A stretch of 26,128 bases of DNA. It comes from Syntrophomonas sp. UBA5314 (GTDB lineage: Bacteria; Bacillota; Syntrophomonadia; Syntrophomonadales; Syntrophomonadaceae). The notes under the pieces are model-generated. The model saw only the letters and a program-made list of their open reading frames with translations, was not told where the DNA came from and made no database searches. Position 1 is the first letter of the stretch. Every line of letters starts with the position of its first letter. The stretch covers positions 30,239 through 56,366 of the forward strand of contig DHRK01000066.1 in the NCBI GenBank assembly GCA_002410325.1, given 5' to 3'. Shown here piece after piece: positions 6,501 to 13,945 of the stretch. The position numbers and the translations under genes are program-made.

Positions 6501-9347
6501 CTACACTACCCGGGCTTTTTCCGGGGCGGGCAGGTACTCGCGCAGGTATAGGCCGGTATGGGAAGCGGGATTCTGGCAGATCTGCTCGGGAGTTCCCTGG
6601 GCGACGATCCGCCCCCCGGCTTCGCCGCCCTCCGGCCCCAGATCGATGATATGATCGGCGCATTTAATCACATCCAGGTTGTGCTCTATAATCAGGACCG
6701 TATTGCCGTTTTCCACCAGTTGGTTTAGAACATGCAGCAGATGTTTAACATCATCCTTGTGCAGGCCGGTGGTGGGCTCATCCAGAATATACAGGGTCCG
6801 GCCGGTGGAGCGCTTGGAAAGCTCGGTGGCCAGTTTTACCCGCTGGGCTTCGCCTCCGGACAGGGTGGGGGCCGGCTGGCCCAGCTGAATATAACCCAGC
6901 CCCACCTCTTGCAGCACCTGCAGCCGGCGGTGAATGCGGGGATGACTGGCGAAAAACTCCACCGCTTCATCTACGGTCATGGCCAGAATGTCAGCGATGT
7001 TCTGGCCCCGGTACTTTACCTCCAGGGTCTCGCGGCTGTAGCGCTTGCCCTTGCATACTTCGCAGGGGATATAGACATCGGGCAGAAAATGCATTTCGAT
7101 TTTTATGATGCCATCACCGGAACAGGCCTCGCAGCGCCCGCCCCGCACATTGAAGCTGAAGCGCCCCGCCTTGTAGCCCCTGATTTTTGATTCGGTAGTG
7201 GAGGCATAGAGCTCCCGAATGCCGTCAAAGGCCCCGGTATAGGTGGCAGGATTGGAACGGGGAGTACGGCCGATCGGCGACTGGTCTATATTGATCACTT
7301 TGTCGATCTCTTCCAGGCCGTCAATCCCCCGGTGCTGCCCGGGACGGTGGCGGCCGTGGTGCAGCTTCCTCATCAAGGCCGGGTAAATGATCTCTTCCAC
7401 CAGGGTACTCTTGCCGGAGCCGGAGACCCCGGTGATAACCACCATTTTGCCCAGGGGAAGGCTGACATCGATATTCTTGAGATTGTGCTCGGAAGCCCCC
7501 TTGACCAGCAGCTTTTTGCCGCTGCCCGGCCGCCTCCGCTCGGGGACCGGGATCTCCAGGCTTCCGGTCAGATATTGCCCGGTCAGGGAATCGGGAGCGG
7601 AAAGGATATCCTGCAGGGTGCCCTGGGCCACCACCTGCCCGCCGTGCCGCCCGGCCCGGGGGCCTATGTCAATAATGTAATCGGCGCTTCTTATGGTCTC
7701 TTCATCGTGCTCTACCACGATGACCGTGTTGCCCAGGTCGCGCAAACGCTTCAAGGTATTGAGCAGGCGGCTGTTGTCCCGGGGATGCAGGCCGATGCTC
7801 GGTTCATCCAGGACATAAAGAACCCCCACCAGGCTGGAGCCAACCTGGGTGGCCAGCCGGATGCGCTGCGCTTCACCGCCCGAGAGGCTGCCCGCCGAGC
7901 GGCTCAGGGTAAGATAACTTAAGCCTACATCCATAAGGAAGGTAAGCCTCTCTTTAATCTCCTTGATAACCTGACGGCCTATGTAGGCCTCTCGCTCGTT
8001 TAGCTGCAAATGGTTGAAAAACTTCAGCGTGTCGCCCACCGACAGAGAAGTGACTTCTTCAATGGAGCGGCCGTCAATCAAGACCCACAATACCTCTTCC
8101 CGCAAACGCTTGCCCCGGCAGGCCGGACACAGGGTGGACGTCATATATTTTTCGAGTTCCTCCCGGGCATACTCGGATTTGGTTTCATGGTGGCGCCGTT
8201 TGAGATTGTTTATCACCCCTTCATAGCTGCTGCGAAAGGTATTCTGCTCTCCGTAGGAGTTTACATAGGTGATGGCTATTCGCTCATCGCCATTGCCGTA
8301 GAGGATGGCGTTGATCTGTTTGAGGCTCAGCTCCTTTAAAGGCCGGTCCAGGGGTATCTTATTCTTTTCGCACATCCCGGCCATGATCTGATTGTAGTAG
8401 GTGTTGAGGTTGTTGGCCCAGGGTATAATCGCCCCTTCCTCCAGGCTCTTTTCCATATCCAGAACCAGGGCCGGGTCAATCTCGCGCTTTTCGCCCAGGC
8501 CCTCACAGGTCGGGCAGGCTCCAAAGGGATTGTTAAAAGAAAACATGCGCGGGCTGAGCTCCGGCAGGCTGAAGCCGCAGACCGGGCAGGCGAAGTCGCG
8601 GCTGTAGACCTGCTCCTTTTCGCCGTCTCCGGTCAGCTCTATGATATGCACTACTCCCTCGCTCAATTCAAAAGCCAGTTCCAGTGAATCGGCCAGGCGG
8701 CTCCTGATTTCATCCTTGATCACCAGGCGGTCGACCACGGCAAAAATATCATGTTTTTTATTTTTAACCAGCTCGATCTCTTCATCGGAGGTGTATTCGT
8801 AACCATCGACGATGACCCTGGTAAAGCCGTCCCGGAACAAATTGCTCAATATTTTGCGGTGCTCGCCTTTTTGCCCGCGCACCACCGGGGCCAGAATCTT
8901 GATTCGGGTCCCCCCGGGCAGGGCCAGGAGGATGTCCACGATCTGATCGATAGTCTGCCTCTGAATGGGTCCGTGCCCCCGGGGGCAGTGGGGCTGGCCC
9001 ACCCGGGCGAAGAGCAGCCTCATATAGTCATATATCTCGGTCACCGTACCGACTGTGGAGCGCGGGTTATTGGAGGTCGCCTTTTGATCGATGGATATGG
9101 AGGGCGACAGTCCTTCTATGTAATCGACGTCCGGTTTGTCCATCTGGCCCAGAAACTGCCGGGCGTAGGTGGATAAAGACTCCACATAGCGCCTCTGCCC
9201 CTCGCTGTAAATGGTGTCAAAAGCCAGGCTGGACTTGCCCGAACCGGAAACACCGGTAAAGGCCACCAGTTGATCCCGGGGGATTTTGACGTCGATGTTT
9301 TTCAGGTTGTGCTCCCGGGCTCCTTTAACAAAAATATAGTCTTGCAT
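6501..9347 (-). CDS. uvrA: UvrABC excinuclease subunit A (damage-sensing ABC ATPase)
   Basis: UvrA dimers load UvrB at DNA damage in nucleotide excision repair. The 948-residue protein has the usual two ABC ATPase halves. Walker A of the first half is GVSGSGKSSLAF (32-43) and of the second is GVSGSGKSTLVEE. Signatures are LSGGEAQRIRLAT and LSGGEAQRVKLAT, followed by YVLDEPSIGLH and YILDEPTTGLH. Zinc modules are visible: CPVCGF...CPTC in the first half, CPAC in the middle, and CEACSGDG...CEVCKGKRY in the second half, the latter needed for damage recognition. The ATG at 9347 has AGGAGAG 7 bases upstream. A REP-like repeat sits in the 62-base gap after uvrB. No defect seen. Confidence 0.98.
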   Translation of the reverse strand: MQDYIFVKGAREHNLKNIDVKIPRDQLVAFTGVSGSGKSSLAFDTIYSEGQRRYVESLSTYARQFLGQMDKPDVDYIEGLSPSISIDQKATSNNPRSTVGTVTEIYDYMRLLFARVGQPHCPRGHGPIQRQTIDQIVDILLALPGGTRIKILAPVVRGQKGEHRKILSNLFRDGFTRVIVDGYEYTSDEEIELVKNKKHDIFAVVDRLVIKDEIRSRLADSLELAFELSEGVVHIIELTGDGEKEQVYSRDFACPVCGFSLPELSPRMFSFNNPFGACPTCEGLGEKREIDPALVLDMEKSLEEGAIIPWANNLNTYYNQIMAGMCEKNKIPLDRPLKELSLKQINAILYGNGDERIAITYVNSYGEQNTFRSSYEGVINNLKRRHHETKSEYAREELEKYMTSTLCPACRGKRLREEVLWVLIDGRSIEEVTSLSVGDTLKFFNHLQLNEREAYIGRQVIKEIKERLTFLMDVGLSYLTLSRSAGSLSGGEAQRIRLATQVGSSLVGVLYVLDEPSIGLHPRDNSRLLNTLKRLRDLGNTVIVVEHDEETIRSADYIIDIGPRAGRHGGQVVAQGTLQDILSAPDSLTGQYLTGSLEIPVPERRRPGSGKKLLVKGASEHNLKNIDVSLPLGKMVVITGVSGSGKSTLVEEIIYPALMRKLHHGRHRPGQHRGIDGLEEIDKVINIDQSPIGRTPRSNPATYTGAFDGIRELYASTTESKIRGYKAGRFSFNVRGGRCEACSGDGIIKIEMHFLPDVYIPCEVCKGKRYSRETLEVKYRGQNIADILAMTVDEAVEFFASHPRIHRRLQVLQEVGLGYIQLGQPAPTLSGGEAQRVKLATELSKRSTGRTLYILDEPTTGLHKDDVKHLLHVLNQLVENGNTVLIIEHNLDVIKCADHIIDLGPEGGEAGGRIVAQGTPEQICQNPASHTGLYLREYLPAPEKARVV

Positions 9348-9371
9348 CCCGTTTCTCTCCTGTTGCGTCTT

Positions 9372-9403
9372 AAATGAGTTAGGGGACGGTTCTTCAACTC
9401 ATT
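9372..9403. repeat. Single REP-like repeat between uvrB and uvrA
   Basis: AAATGAGTTAGGGGACGG followed by TTCTTCAACTCATT. It matches the unit at 4158-4190 (reverse complement) over about 31 bases without a mismatch, and copy 4098-4127 with one or two differences. The ends TGAGTT and AACTCA pair, so a small hairpin is possible. It fills most of the 62-base gap between uvrB and uvrA but leaves the uvrA ribosome binding site free. Confidence 0.75.
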
Positions 9404-9409
9404 GCTCTG

Positions 9410-11413
9410 TTATCTTCGTCCCTTGCGGGTTTTGGGCTTGCTTTTTTTCTCCTGGACCAGCTCGCGAATGGTGTCGCGGAGCTGGGCGGCTCTTTCAAAT
9501 TCCAGGTTGTCGGCCGCTTTGCGCATCTCGGTTTCCATCTCCACGATCAAGCGCCGTTTTTCTTCCGGGGGCAGTTTGTAAAACAGGTTGGTTTCATAGT
9601 GCCCGGGCTCTTCCGCAATGGTGGCTTCGATCGCGTCATATACGGCTTTTTTAATGCTTTCCGGGGTTATCCCGTGCAGCTGGTTGTACTCCACCTGCTT
9701 GAGGCGCCGCCGTTCGGTTTCGTCAATCGCCCCCTTCATGGAAGGGGTTATCTTATCGGCGTACATGATGACCCGGCCTTCGGCATTGCGGGCCGCCCGG
9801 CCAATCGTCTGAATAAGGGAACGCTCGGAGCGCAGAAAACCCTCTTTATCCGCGTCTAAAACCGCCACCAGGGCCACTTCGGGCAGATCCAGGCCCTCCC
9901 GCAGCAGGTTTATGCCGATCAGGACGTCAAATTCCCCGGTGCGCAGGGAGCGCAGGATCTGCATGCGCTCCAGGGCCTCAATATCCGAATGCATATAACG
10001 GACCCTGATGCCGGCCTGGTCAAAGTACTCGCACAGGTCCTCGGCCATCCGCTTGGTGAGAGTGGTTACCAGAACCCGGAAGCCCTTCCCTACCGTCTGC
10101 CGGATTTCGTCCATCAGGTCATCGATCTGGTTGAGGGTAGGCCTGACGATCAAGTCCGGGTCAACCAGTCCGGTGGGGCGGATAATCTGTTCGGCGACCA
10201 GGCTGCTGCGCGATATTTCATACTCTCCGGGGGTGGCGCTTACATAGACCAGCTGTTTGATTTTGGCGTTAAACTCGTCAAATTTCAGAGGCCGGTTGTC
10301 CAGCGCGGAGGGCAGCCGGAACCCAAAATCGACCAGGGTCTGCTTGCGGGAACGGTCGCCCTCAAACATACCCCGGACCTGGGGCAGCCCCATATGGGAT
10401 TCATCCATGAACAGCAGCAGGTCGTCCGGGAAAAAGTCTATCAAGGTATAGGGAGGCTCCCCGGCCGACCGGCCGGTTATATAGCGGGAGTAGTTTTCGA
10501 TCCCTTTGCAATAACCTATCTCCCTGATCATCTCCAGATCATACCGGGTGCGCTGCTCCAGACGCTGGGCCTCCAGCAGCTTGCCCTCGGCCCGGAACGT
10601 TTTCAGCTGTTCAGCCAGTTCAGACTCTATCAGGTCCACCGCTCCCAGCATGTTGTCCCGGGTGGTAACAAAGTGGGAAGCAGGGAAAATCATGACGTGC
10701 AAGCGACGGCCGAGAACCTCCCCGGTAAGGGGATTGAACTCCACCAGCCGTTCGATTTCATCACCGAAGAATTCTATGCGCACCGCGTTTTCACCGCTGG
10801 AGGAGGGGAACACCTCTACAACATCCCCCCGCACCCGGAAGGTTCCGCGGTAAAAGGAATACTCATTGCGCTCATACTGGATCTCGACCAGGCGGCGCAG
10901 CAGGTCGTCGCGGCCCAGTTGGGTCCCGGGGCGCAGGGACACGGCCATCTTGTAGTAGTCATCCGGTGCGCCCAGCCCGTAAATGCAGGAGACGCTGGCT
11001 ATGACGATCACGTCCCGGCGCTCTAATACCGCAGCGGTAGCCGAGTGGCGGAGCTTGTCTATCTCGTCATTGATCGAGGAATCCTTTTCAATATAGGTGT
11101 CGGACTGCGGTACATAGGCCTCCGGCTGGTAGTAATCATAGTAGCTTATAAAATACTCCACCGCGTTGTTGGGAAAGAACTGCTTAAACTCATTGTATAA
11201 CTGGCCGGCCAGGGTTTTGTTAGGGGCCATCACCAGAACCGGCCGCTGCAATTCCTGAATAATCCGGGCCATGGTGAAAGTCTTACCCGAGCCGGTAACT
11301 CCCAGCAGGGTCTGTTCCCGGTAGCCCTTCTTCAGCCCGGATGCCAGTTCCGCGATCGCCTGGGGTTGATCGCCGGTGGGTGCATATTCGGAATGTAATT
11401 CAAAGCTGCCCAT
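9410..11413 (-). CDS. uvrB: UvrABC excinuclease subunit B (helicase-like)
   Basis: UvrB verifies the lesion and recruits UvrC. The 667-residue protein has Walker A GVTGSGKT (38-45), the beta-hairpin region rich in Tyr (SYYDYYQPEAYVPQ and following), the DEAD-like box MDESHMGLPQVRGM, helicase motifs ending in LIQTIGRAARN, and the C-terminal UVR domain (NLEFERAAQLRDTIRE) that pairs with UvrC. A basic tail KKSKPKTRKGRR follows. The ATG at 11413 is preceded by AGGAG. This Shine-Dalgarno lies inside a LexA-type operator (11419-11430), and a TTGCAT/TATAGT promoter stands upstream, so uvrB and the following uvrA and uvrC are expected to be SOS-induced. Confidence 0.98.
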   Translation of the reverse strand: MGSFELHSEYAPTGDQPQAIAELASGLKKGYREQTLLGVTGSGKTFTMARIIQELQRPVLVMAPNKTLAGQLYNEFKQFFPNNAVEYFISYYDYYQPEAYVPQSDTYIEKDSSINDEIDKLRHSATAAVLERRDVIVIASVSCIYGLGAPDDYYKMAVSLRPGTQLGRDDLLRRLVEIQYERNEYSFYRGTFRVRGDVVEVFPSSSGENAVRIEFFGDEIERLVEFNPLTGEVLGRRLHVMIFPASHFVTTRDNMLGAVDLIESELAEQLKTFRAEGKLLEAQRLEQRTRYDLEMIREIGYCKGIENYSRYITGRSAGEPPYTLIDFFPDDLLLFMDESHMGLPQVRGMFEGDRSRKQTLVDFGFRLPSALDNRPLKFDEFNAKIKQLVYVSATPGEYEISRSSLVAEQIIRPTGLVDPDLIVRPTLNQIDDLMDEIRQTVGKGFRVLVTTLTKRMAEDLCEYFDQAGIRVRYMHSDIEALERMQILRSLRTGEFDVLIGINLLREGLDLPEVALVAVLDADKEGFLRSERSLIQTIGRAARNAEGRVIMYADKITPSMKGAIDETERRRLKQVEYNQLHGITPESIKKAVYDAIEATIAEEPGHYETNLFYKLPPEEKRRLIVEMETEMRKAADNLEFERAAQLRDTIRELVQEKKSKPKTRKGRR

Positions 11414-11418
11414 TGCCA

Positions 11419-11430
11419 GAACTCCTGTTC
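11419..11430 (-). promoter_or_regulatory. LexA (SOS) box overlapping the uvrB ribosome binding site
   Basis: On the minus strand the sequence is AGAACAGGAGTTCT, with the core GAAC-N4-GTTC that is the essential half-site pattern of the Bacillus/Firmicutes LexA box. The arms, including the flanking A and T, are a perfect palindrome. The four central bases contain the AGGAG that serves as the uvrB Shine-Dalgarno. The site is about 11-22 bases downstream of the predicted transcription start. uvrBA is a classic LexA target in B. subtilis, which supports the reading. Confidence 0.7.
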
Positions 11431-11448
11431 TATTTTTCCAGGTAATTT

Positions 11449-11477
11449 ACTATATCCCTAAAATAAAAAAAATGCAA
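11449..11477 (-). promoter_or_regulatory. Sigma-A-type promoter of the uvrB-uvrA-uvrC operon
   Basis: On the minus strand TTGCAT (-35, 11472-11477) and TATAGT (-10, 11449-11454) are 17 bases apart, the ideal spacing, with an AT-rich spacer. The start of transcription would be near 11441, about 28 bases before the uvrB ATG. The -35 hexamer is also one arm of an inverted repeat (11472-11529). Confidence 0.65.
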
Positions 11478-11529
11478 GGCCTTTCCTCATCGCTGTGCTA
11501 GTACTTGATGTCATCCGCGAGTTTTGCAT
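11472..11529. repeat. GTAC-centred inverted element upstream of uvrB
   Basis: Outer arms ATGCAA (11472-11477) and TTGCAT (11524-11529) are symmetrical about 11500. Inside are CTCATCG (11486-11492), GTGCTAGTAC (11495-11504) and GTCATCCGCG (11510-11519). The same skeleton, CTCA(A)TC, GTRCTA, GTAC, TCA(A)TC, GCG, occurs on the minus strand of the larger element at 18054-18180. It fills the gap between the degenerate ATPase gene (stop at 11556) and the uvrB promoter. Confidence 0.5.
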
Positions 11530-11555
11530 GCGCCCCGCACTCTTTTTATTATACT

Positions 11556-12596
11556 TTAATACGGTTCGATTTCCCGCTCCAACTTTTCCCTTTGCCGCCC
11601 CAAGCGAACCGGGTCGTCTCCATCTAACTGCAGACGGTTGATCTCGCGCAGAGCCCGGTTGACCTGGTCCAGATCAACCTGAACCTGGAGCAGGAGGGTG
11701 TCCAGCCGGCGCTGGAGATTATCATCCCCCTGTTCCTGTCCTGCCAATCCGCTCATTTCTACAATAATATCACCGCCCTGGGGGCTTACCGCAAGGCAGC
11801 TGTCATCCACCAGGGCGCTGTTTACAGCCGGAATCAGGATCAGGCAGACCCGCTCCGGATCCAGGGCCCAGTGGTAGTAGTATACTTCCCATCCCCGACC
11901 GAGAGCCCTCTCGGCGGCCTGCTCCAGAACCCGGCCTTGACCGCACCCGGCCGGGCCATGCAAAATATACCGGTTTCGGCAGTGACCGGTTATTACTTGA
12001 ACGTAATCCATAAGACCATCCAGGGTCAGGGATGCAGCATAGAAGTGTTTTGCCACCGGCTGCCGGTCGAAGATCATCTCCTGAACCTGTTGGCTAATGA
12101 CATCCACCCGCTCCTCAATACCGAATTGCCTTTCCTGGTCCAGATATTGCTCAATACAGAGAGAATTCTCTATCAAGTCCTCGGCCCGTCGCTTGTGATC
12201 CAGCAGGCGGGCCTGCCAGAGGGCCAGGTCCTGCTCCCGGGCATCACCCATTATGGATTCCCGGGCTTCGTCCAGATCAATGATTTCCATCCCGGGGTTG
12301 GATACCTGGTTTGGATAGAACAGACCGTCCCCAACCACGGCTGCGCCCAACTGGGGGAAAAATACGCCTTGGGCTCCGCCCGGCTGCAGGGCGGAAAGCC
12401 AGAACTCCACTTCATAGCCCCGGCCGGCCAGGTTTTCGCCCAGATTCTTGATAAATTCCACCTGACGGGTCGCAGCCCGCCCTTTGATAACCCATAGCCG
12501 GGCCACGTTTTGGAGCAGTTGAGACACAAAACTGTGGCAGCCCCGCCTGGTACAGCTTTCCGTCAACTGGTATTTAATGAGCCCTCTCTTACCCAA
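11556..12596 (-). CDS. PRK06851-like duplicated P-loop protein with degenerate Walker A motifs
   Basis: A 346-residue protein that I assign by pattern to the PRK06851-type family of Firmicutes, whose function is unknown. It consists of two repeats of a P-loop NTPase fold. Repeat 1 spans about residues 15-115 (LWVIKG..., then GYEVEFWLSA and FFPQLGAAVVGDG). Repeat 2 spans about 183-275 (KHFYAASLTLDGLMDYV, RYILHG..., GWEVYYYHWALDPERV, IPAVNSALVDD). In both, the expected GxxGxGKS/T is lost: repeat 1 has IKGRAATRQV (37-46) and repeat 2 has GPAGCGQGR (214-222), with no P-loop Lys. Residues 160-180 and 315-340 look helical. The start is TTG at 12596 with AGGGGG 7 bases upstream. It precedes uvrB but is separated by the uvr promoter, so it need not be a repair gene. 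Confidence 0.65.
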   Translation of the reverse strand: MGKRGLIKYQLTESCTRRGCHSFVSQLLQNVARLWVIKGRAATRQVEFIKNLGENLAGRGYEVEFWLSALQPGGAQGVFFPQLGAAVVGDGLFYPNQVSNPGMEIIDLDEARESIMGDAREQDLALWQARLLDHKRRAEDLIENSLCIEQYLDQERQFGIEERVDVISQQVQEMIFDRQPVAKHFYAASLTLDGLMDYVQVITGHCRNRYILHGPAGCGQGRVLEQAAERALGRGWEVYYYHWALDPERVCLILIPAVNSALVDDSCLAVSPQGGDIIVEMSGLAGQEQGDDNLQRRLDTLLLQVQVDLDQVNRALREINRLQLDGDDPVRLGRQREKLEREIEPY

Positions 12597-12645
12597 TGCT
12601 TTTCCCCCTCTTGCCCTTTAAGTGTTCTATATCGTATGCACTTTA

Positions 12646-12680
12646 GGCGCAAAAGGTTTATACTCCATATGCTTTGGCGC
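12646..12680 (-). repeat. Two imperfect direct repeats upstream of the degenerate ATPase gene
   Basis: On the minus strand, a unit starting GCGCC at 12680 (GCGCCAAAGCATATGG, then AGTATAAAC) is followed 30 bases later by GCGCCTAAAGTGCATACG and ATATAGAAC starting at 12650 and running on to about 12624. The two copies align with several mismatches and small gaps. Each ends in a TATA-like stretch that could serve as a -10. This is the only structure I see in the 104-base gap between this gene and the PDZ-protein gene. Confidence 0.3.
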
Positions 12681-12700
12681 TGCCTGGAAGCGGGCTCTTT

Positions 12701-13930
12701 TTACAGGCCTCTGTGAAAACGGCCTTTAAGCATTCTGAACATGCGGGAGGCAAAACTAAACAGGCTGTCGGTGGGAATGGTCAAATAAGCGGAGTGGTGG
12801 CGGCCCGGAACCGGGATCAGACCCCGCATCGGTTCAGGGGAAGGCTCAATAGTCCAGGCTCCGGGCTGTCCGGAATGCAGCCCTTCCAATTGCACCCGTT
12901 CTGAAACCAGAAATAGAAAGGCCTCCAGATCAGCGCTGTGCAGGATGGGGCGCCCATTCCCCCGCAGGATAACATCGCCGGACTTAAGTCCGCTCCGATA
13001 GGCCGCGCTGGCCGGCCTGGTGTCCAAAACCATGACGCCTGCTCCCGGTTCGACGTAAAGGGGCGTCTTACGGTTTTCTTCCCGCAGTCCCAGCCAGATG
13101 ACCAGTTCATGGCCCAAAGGGCTGAAAAGCACGGAAAGCCAGAGAAATACCGGCCATTTTAAAGAGAGGAAGGTCAAAAGCAGCAGAACCGCGCTGAAGC
13201 AGAACAGCCTTCCGGCCGAACGCAGGGATTTTTGCCCGGGTGAAAAAGCGGTGCTCACTTCACCATAGCCCAAAACCGCCAGGACGGTGTATAGGCCGGT
13301 GCCGAGGGCGCCGCCGCCCAGGACGGCCATCCAATCCGGCTGCCCGGAGCCCATCACGTTCAGGTCCTGCATCATGACCACCAGCAGCAGAGGCCAGAAT
13401 TTTTGCAGGTTGAATCCTCCGCAGAGACGGTTTCCCCTTTTTACGTACAGGGGTACCGGATAGAAGCGTCCATCCAGGAGGATCAGCAGGCTTTCCACCA
13501 GGTGCAGTATGGCTATTAAGGCCATGAGGTCGGGAATACTGACATCGGGAAAACCGAACAGGAGCTTGGAAAGGCCCAGCAGGCCGCCGGCATAGGAGAA
13601 ACACAGCAGGCGCGGGCTGATCAGCATGAGCAGCAGGGCCGCCACCCACAGGGGCGTAATCGCTATGCGGCTCAGATCAACTCCTGCTCCGAACAGCAGG
13701 AGACTGCCGGCCAGACCGCCTACCATGCCGAAGCCGGCCGAAAGCAAAGCGGCCTGCAGGCTGAGTCGCCAGCCCCCGCCCCGGAGGTCGCCGGAAAACC
13801 GGCTGGCACGCCGGTATTGCCAGGCAATAACCGCCACCAGGGCGGTAAATAATATAATAGAAAAGGGCGATGTTAAAGCCTCGGCCAAAACCCGCCCGAT
13901 CATGCTGATGGAAGCCCAGACAGGATTCAT
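12701..13930 (-). CDS. Polytopic membrane protein with C-terminal PDZ domain, MinJ-like
   Basis: A 409-residue protein with about eight hydrophobic segments (near residues 20-38, 56-83, 88-107, 108-128, 134-153, 178-190, 202-222, 242-275) followed by a PDZ domain at about 288-375 (VMVLDTRPASAAYRSGLKSGDVILRGNG is split here as VMVLDTRPASAAYRSG and LKSGDVIL). The layout and the place after ftsEX and ctp match MinJ (YvjD) of B. subtilis, which bridges DivIVA and MinCD at division sites. The overall sequence is not conserved enough for me to assign the symbol. The ATG at 13930 has GGGGAGGG 6 bases upstream and starts 15 bases after the S41 protease, so the two are probably cotranscribed. A PDZ-type regulator of the protease is another possibility. 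Confidence 0.7.
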   Translation of the reverse strand: MNPVWASISMIGRVLAEALTSPFSIILFTALVAVIAWQYRRASRFSGDLRGGGWRLSLQAALLSAGFGMVGGLAGSLLLFGAGVDLSRIAITPLWVAALLLMLISPRLLCFSYAGGLLGLSKLLFGFPDVSIPDLMALIAILHLVESLLILLDGRFYPVPLYVKRGNRLCGGFNLQKFWPLLLVVMMQDLNVMGSGQPDWMAVLGGGALGTGLYTVLAVLGYGEVSTAFSPGQKSLRSAGRLFCFSAVLLLLTFLSLKWPVFLWLSVLFSPLGHELVIWLGLREENRKTPLYVEPGAGVMVLDTRPASAAYRSGLKSGDVILRGNGRPILHSADLEAFLFLVSERVQLEGLHSGQPGAWTIEPSPEPMRGLIPVPGRHHSAYLTIPTDSLFSFASRMFRMLKGRFHRGL

Positions 13931-13945
13931 CTCTACCCTCCCCGG

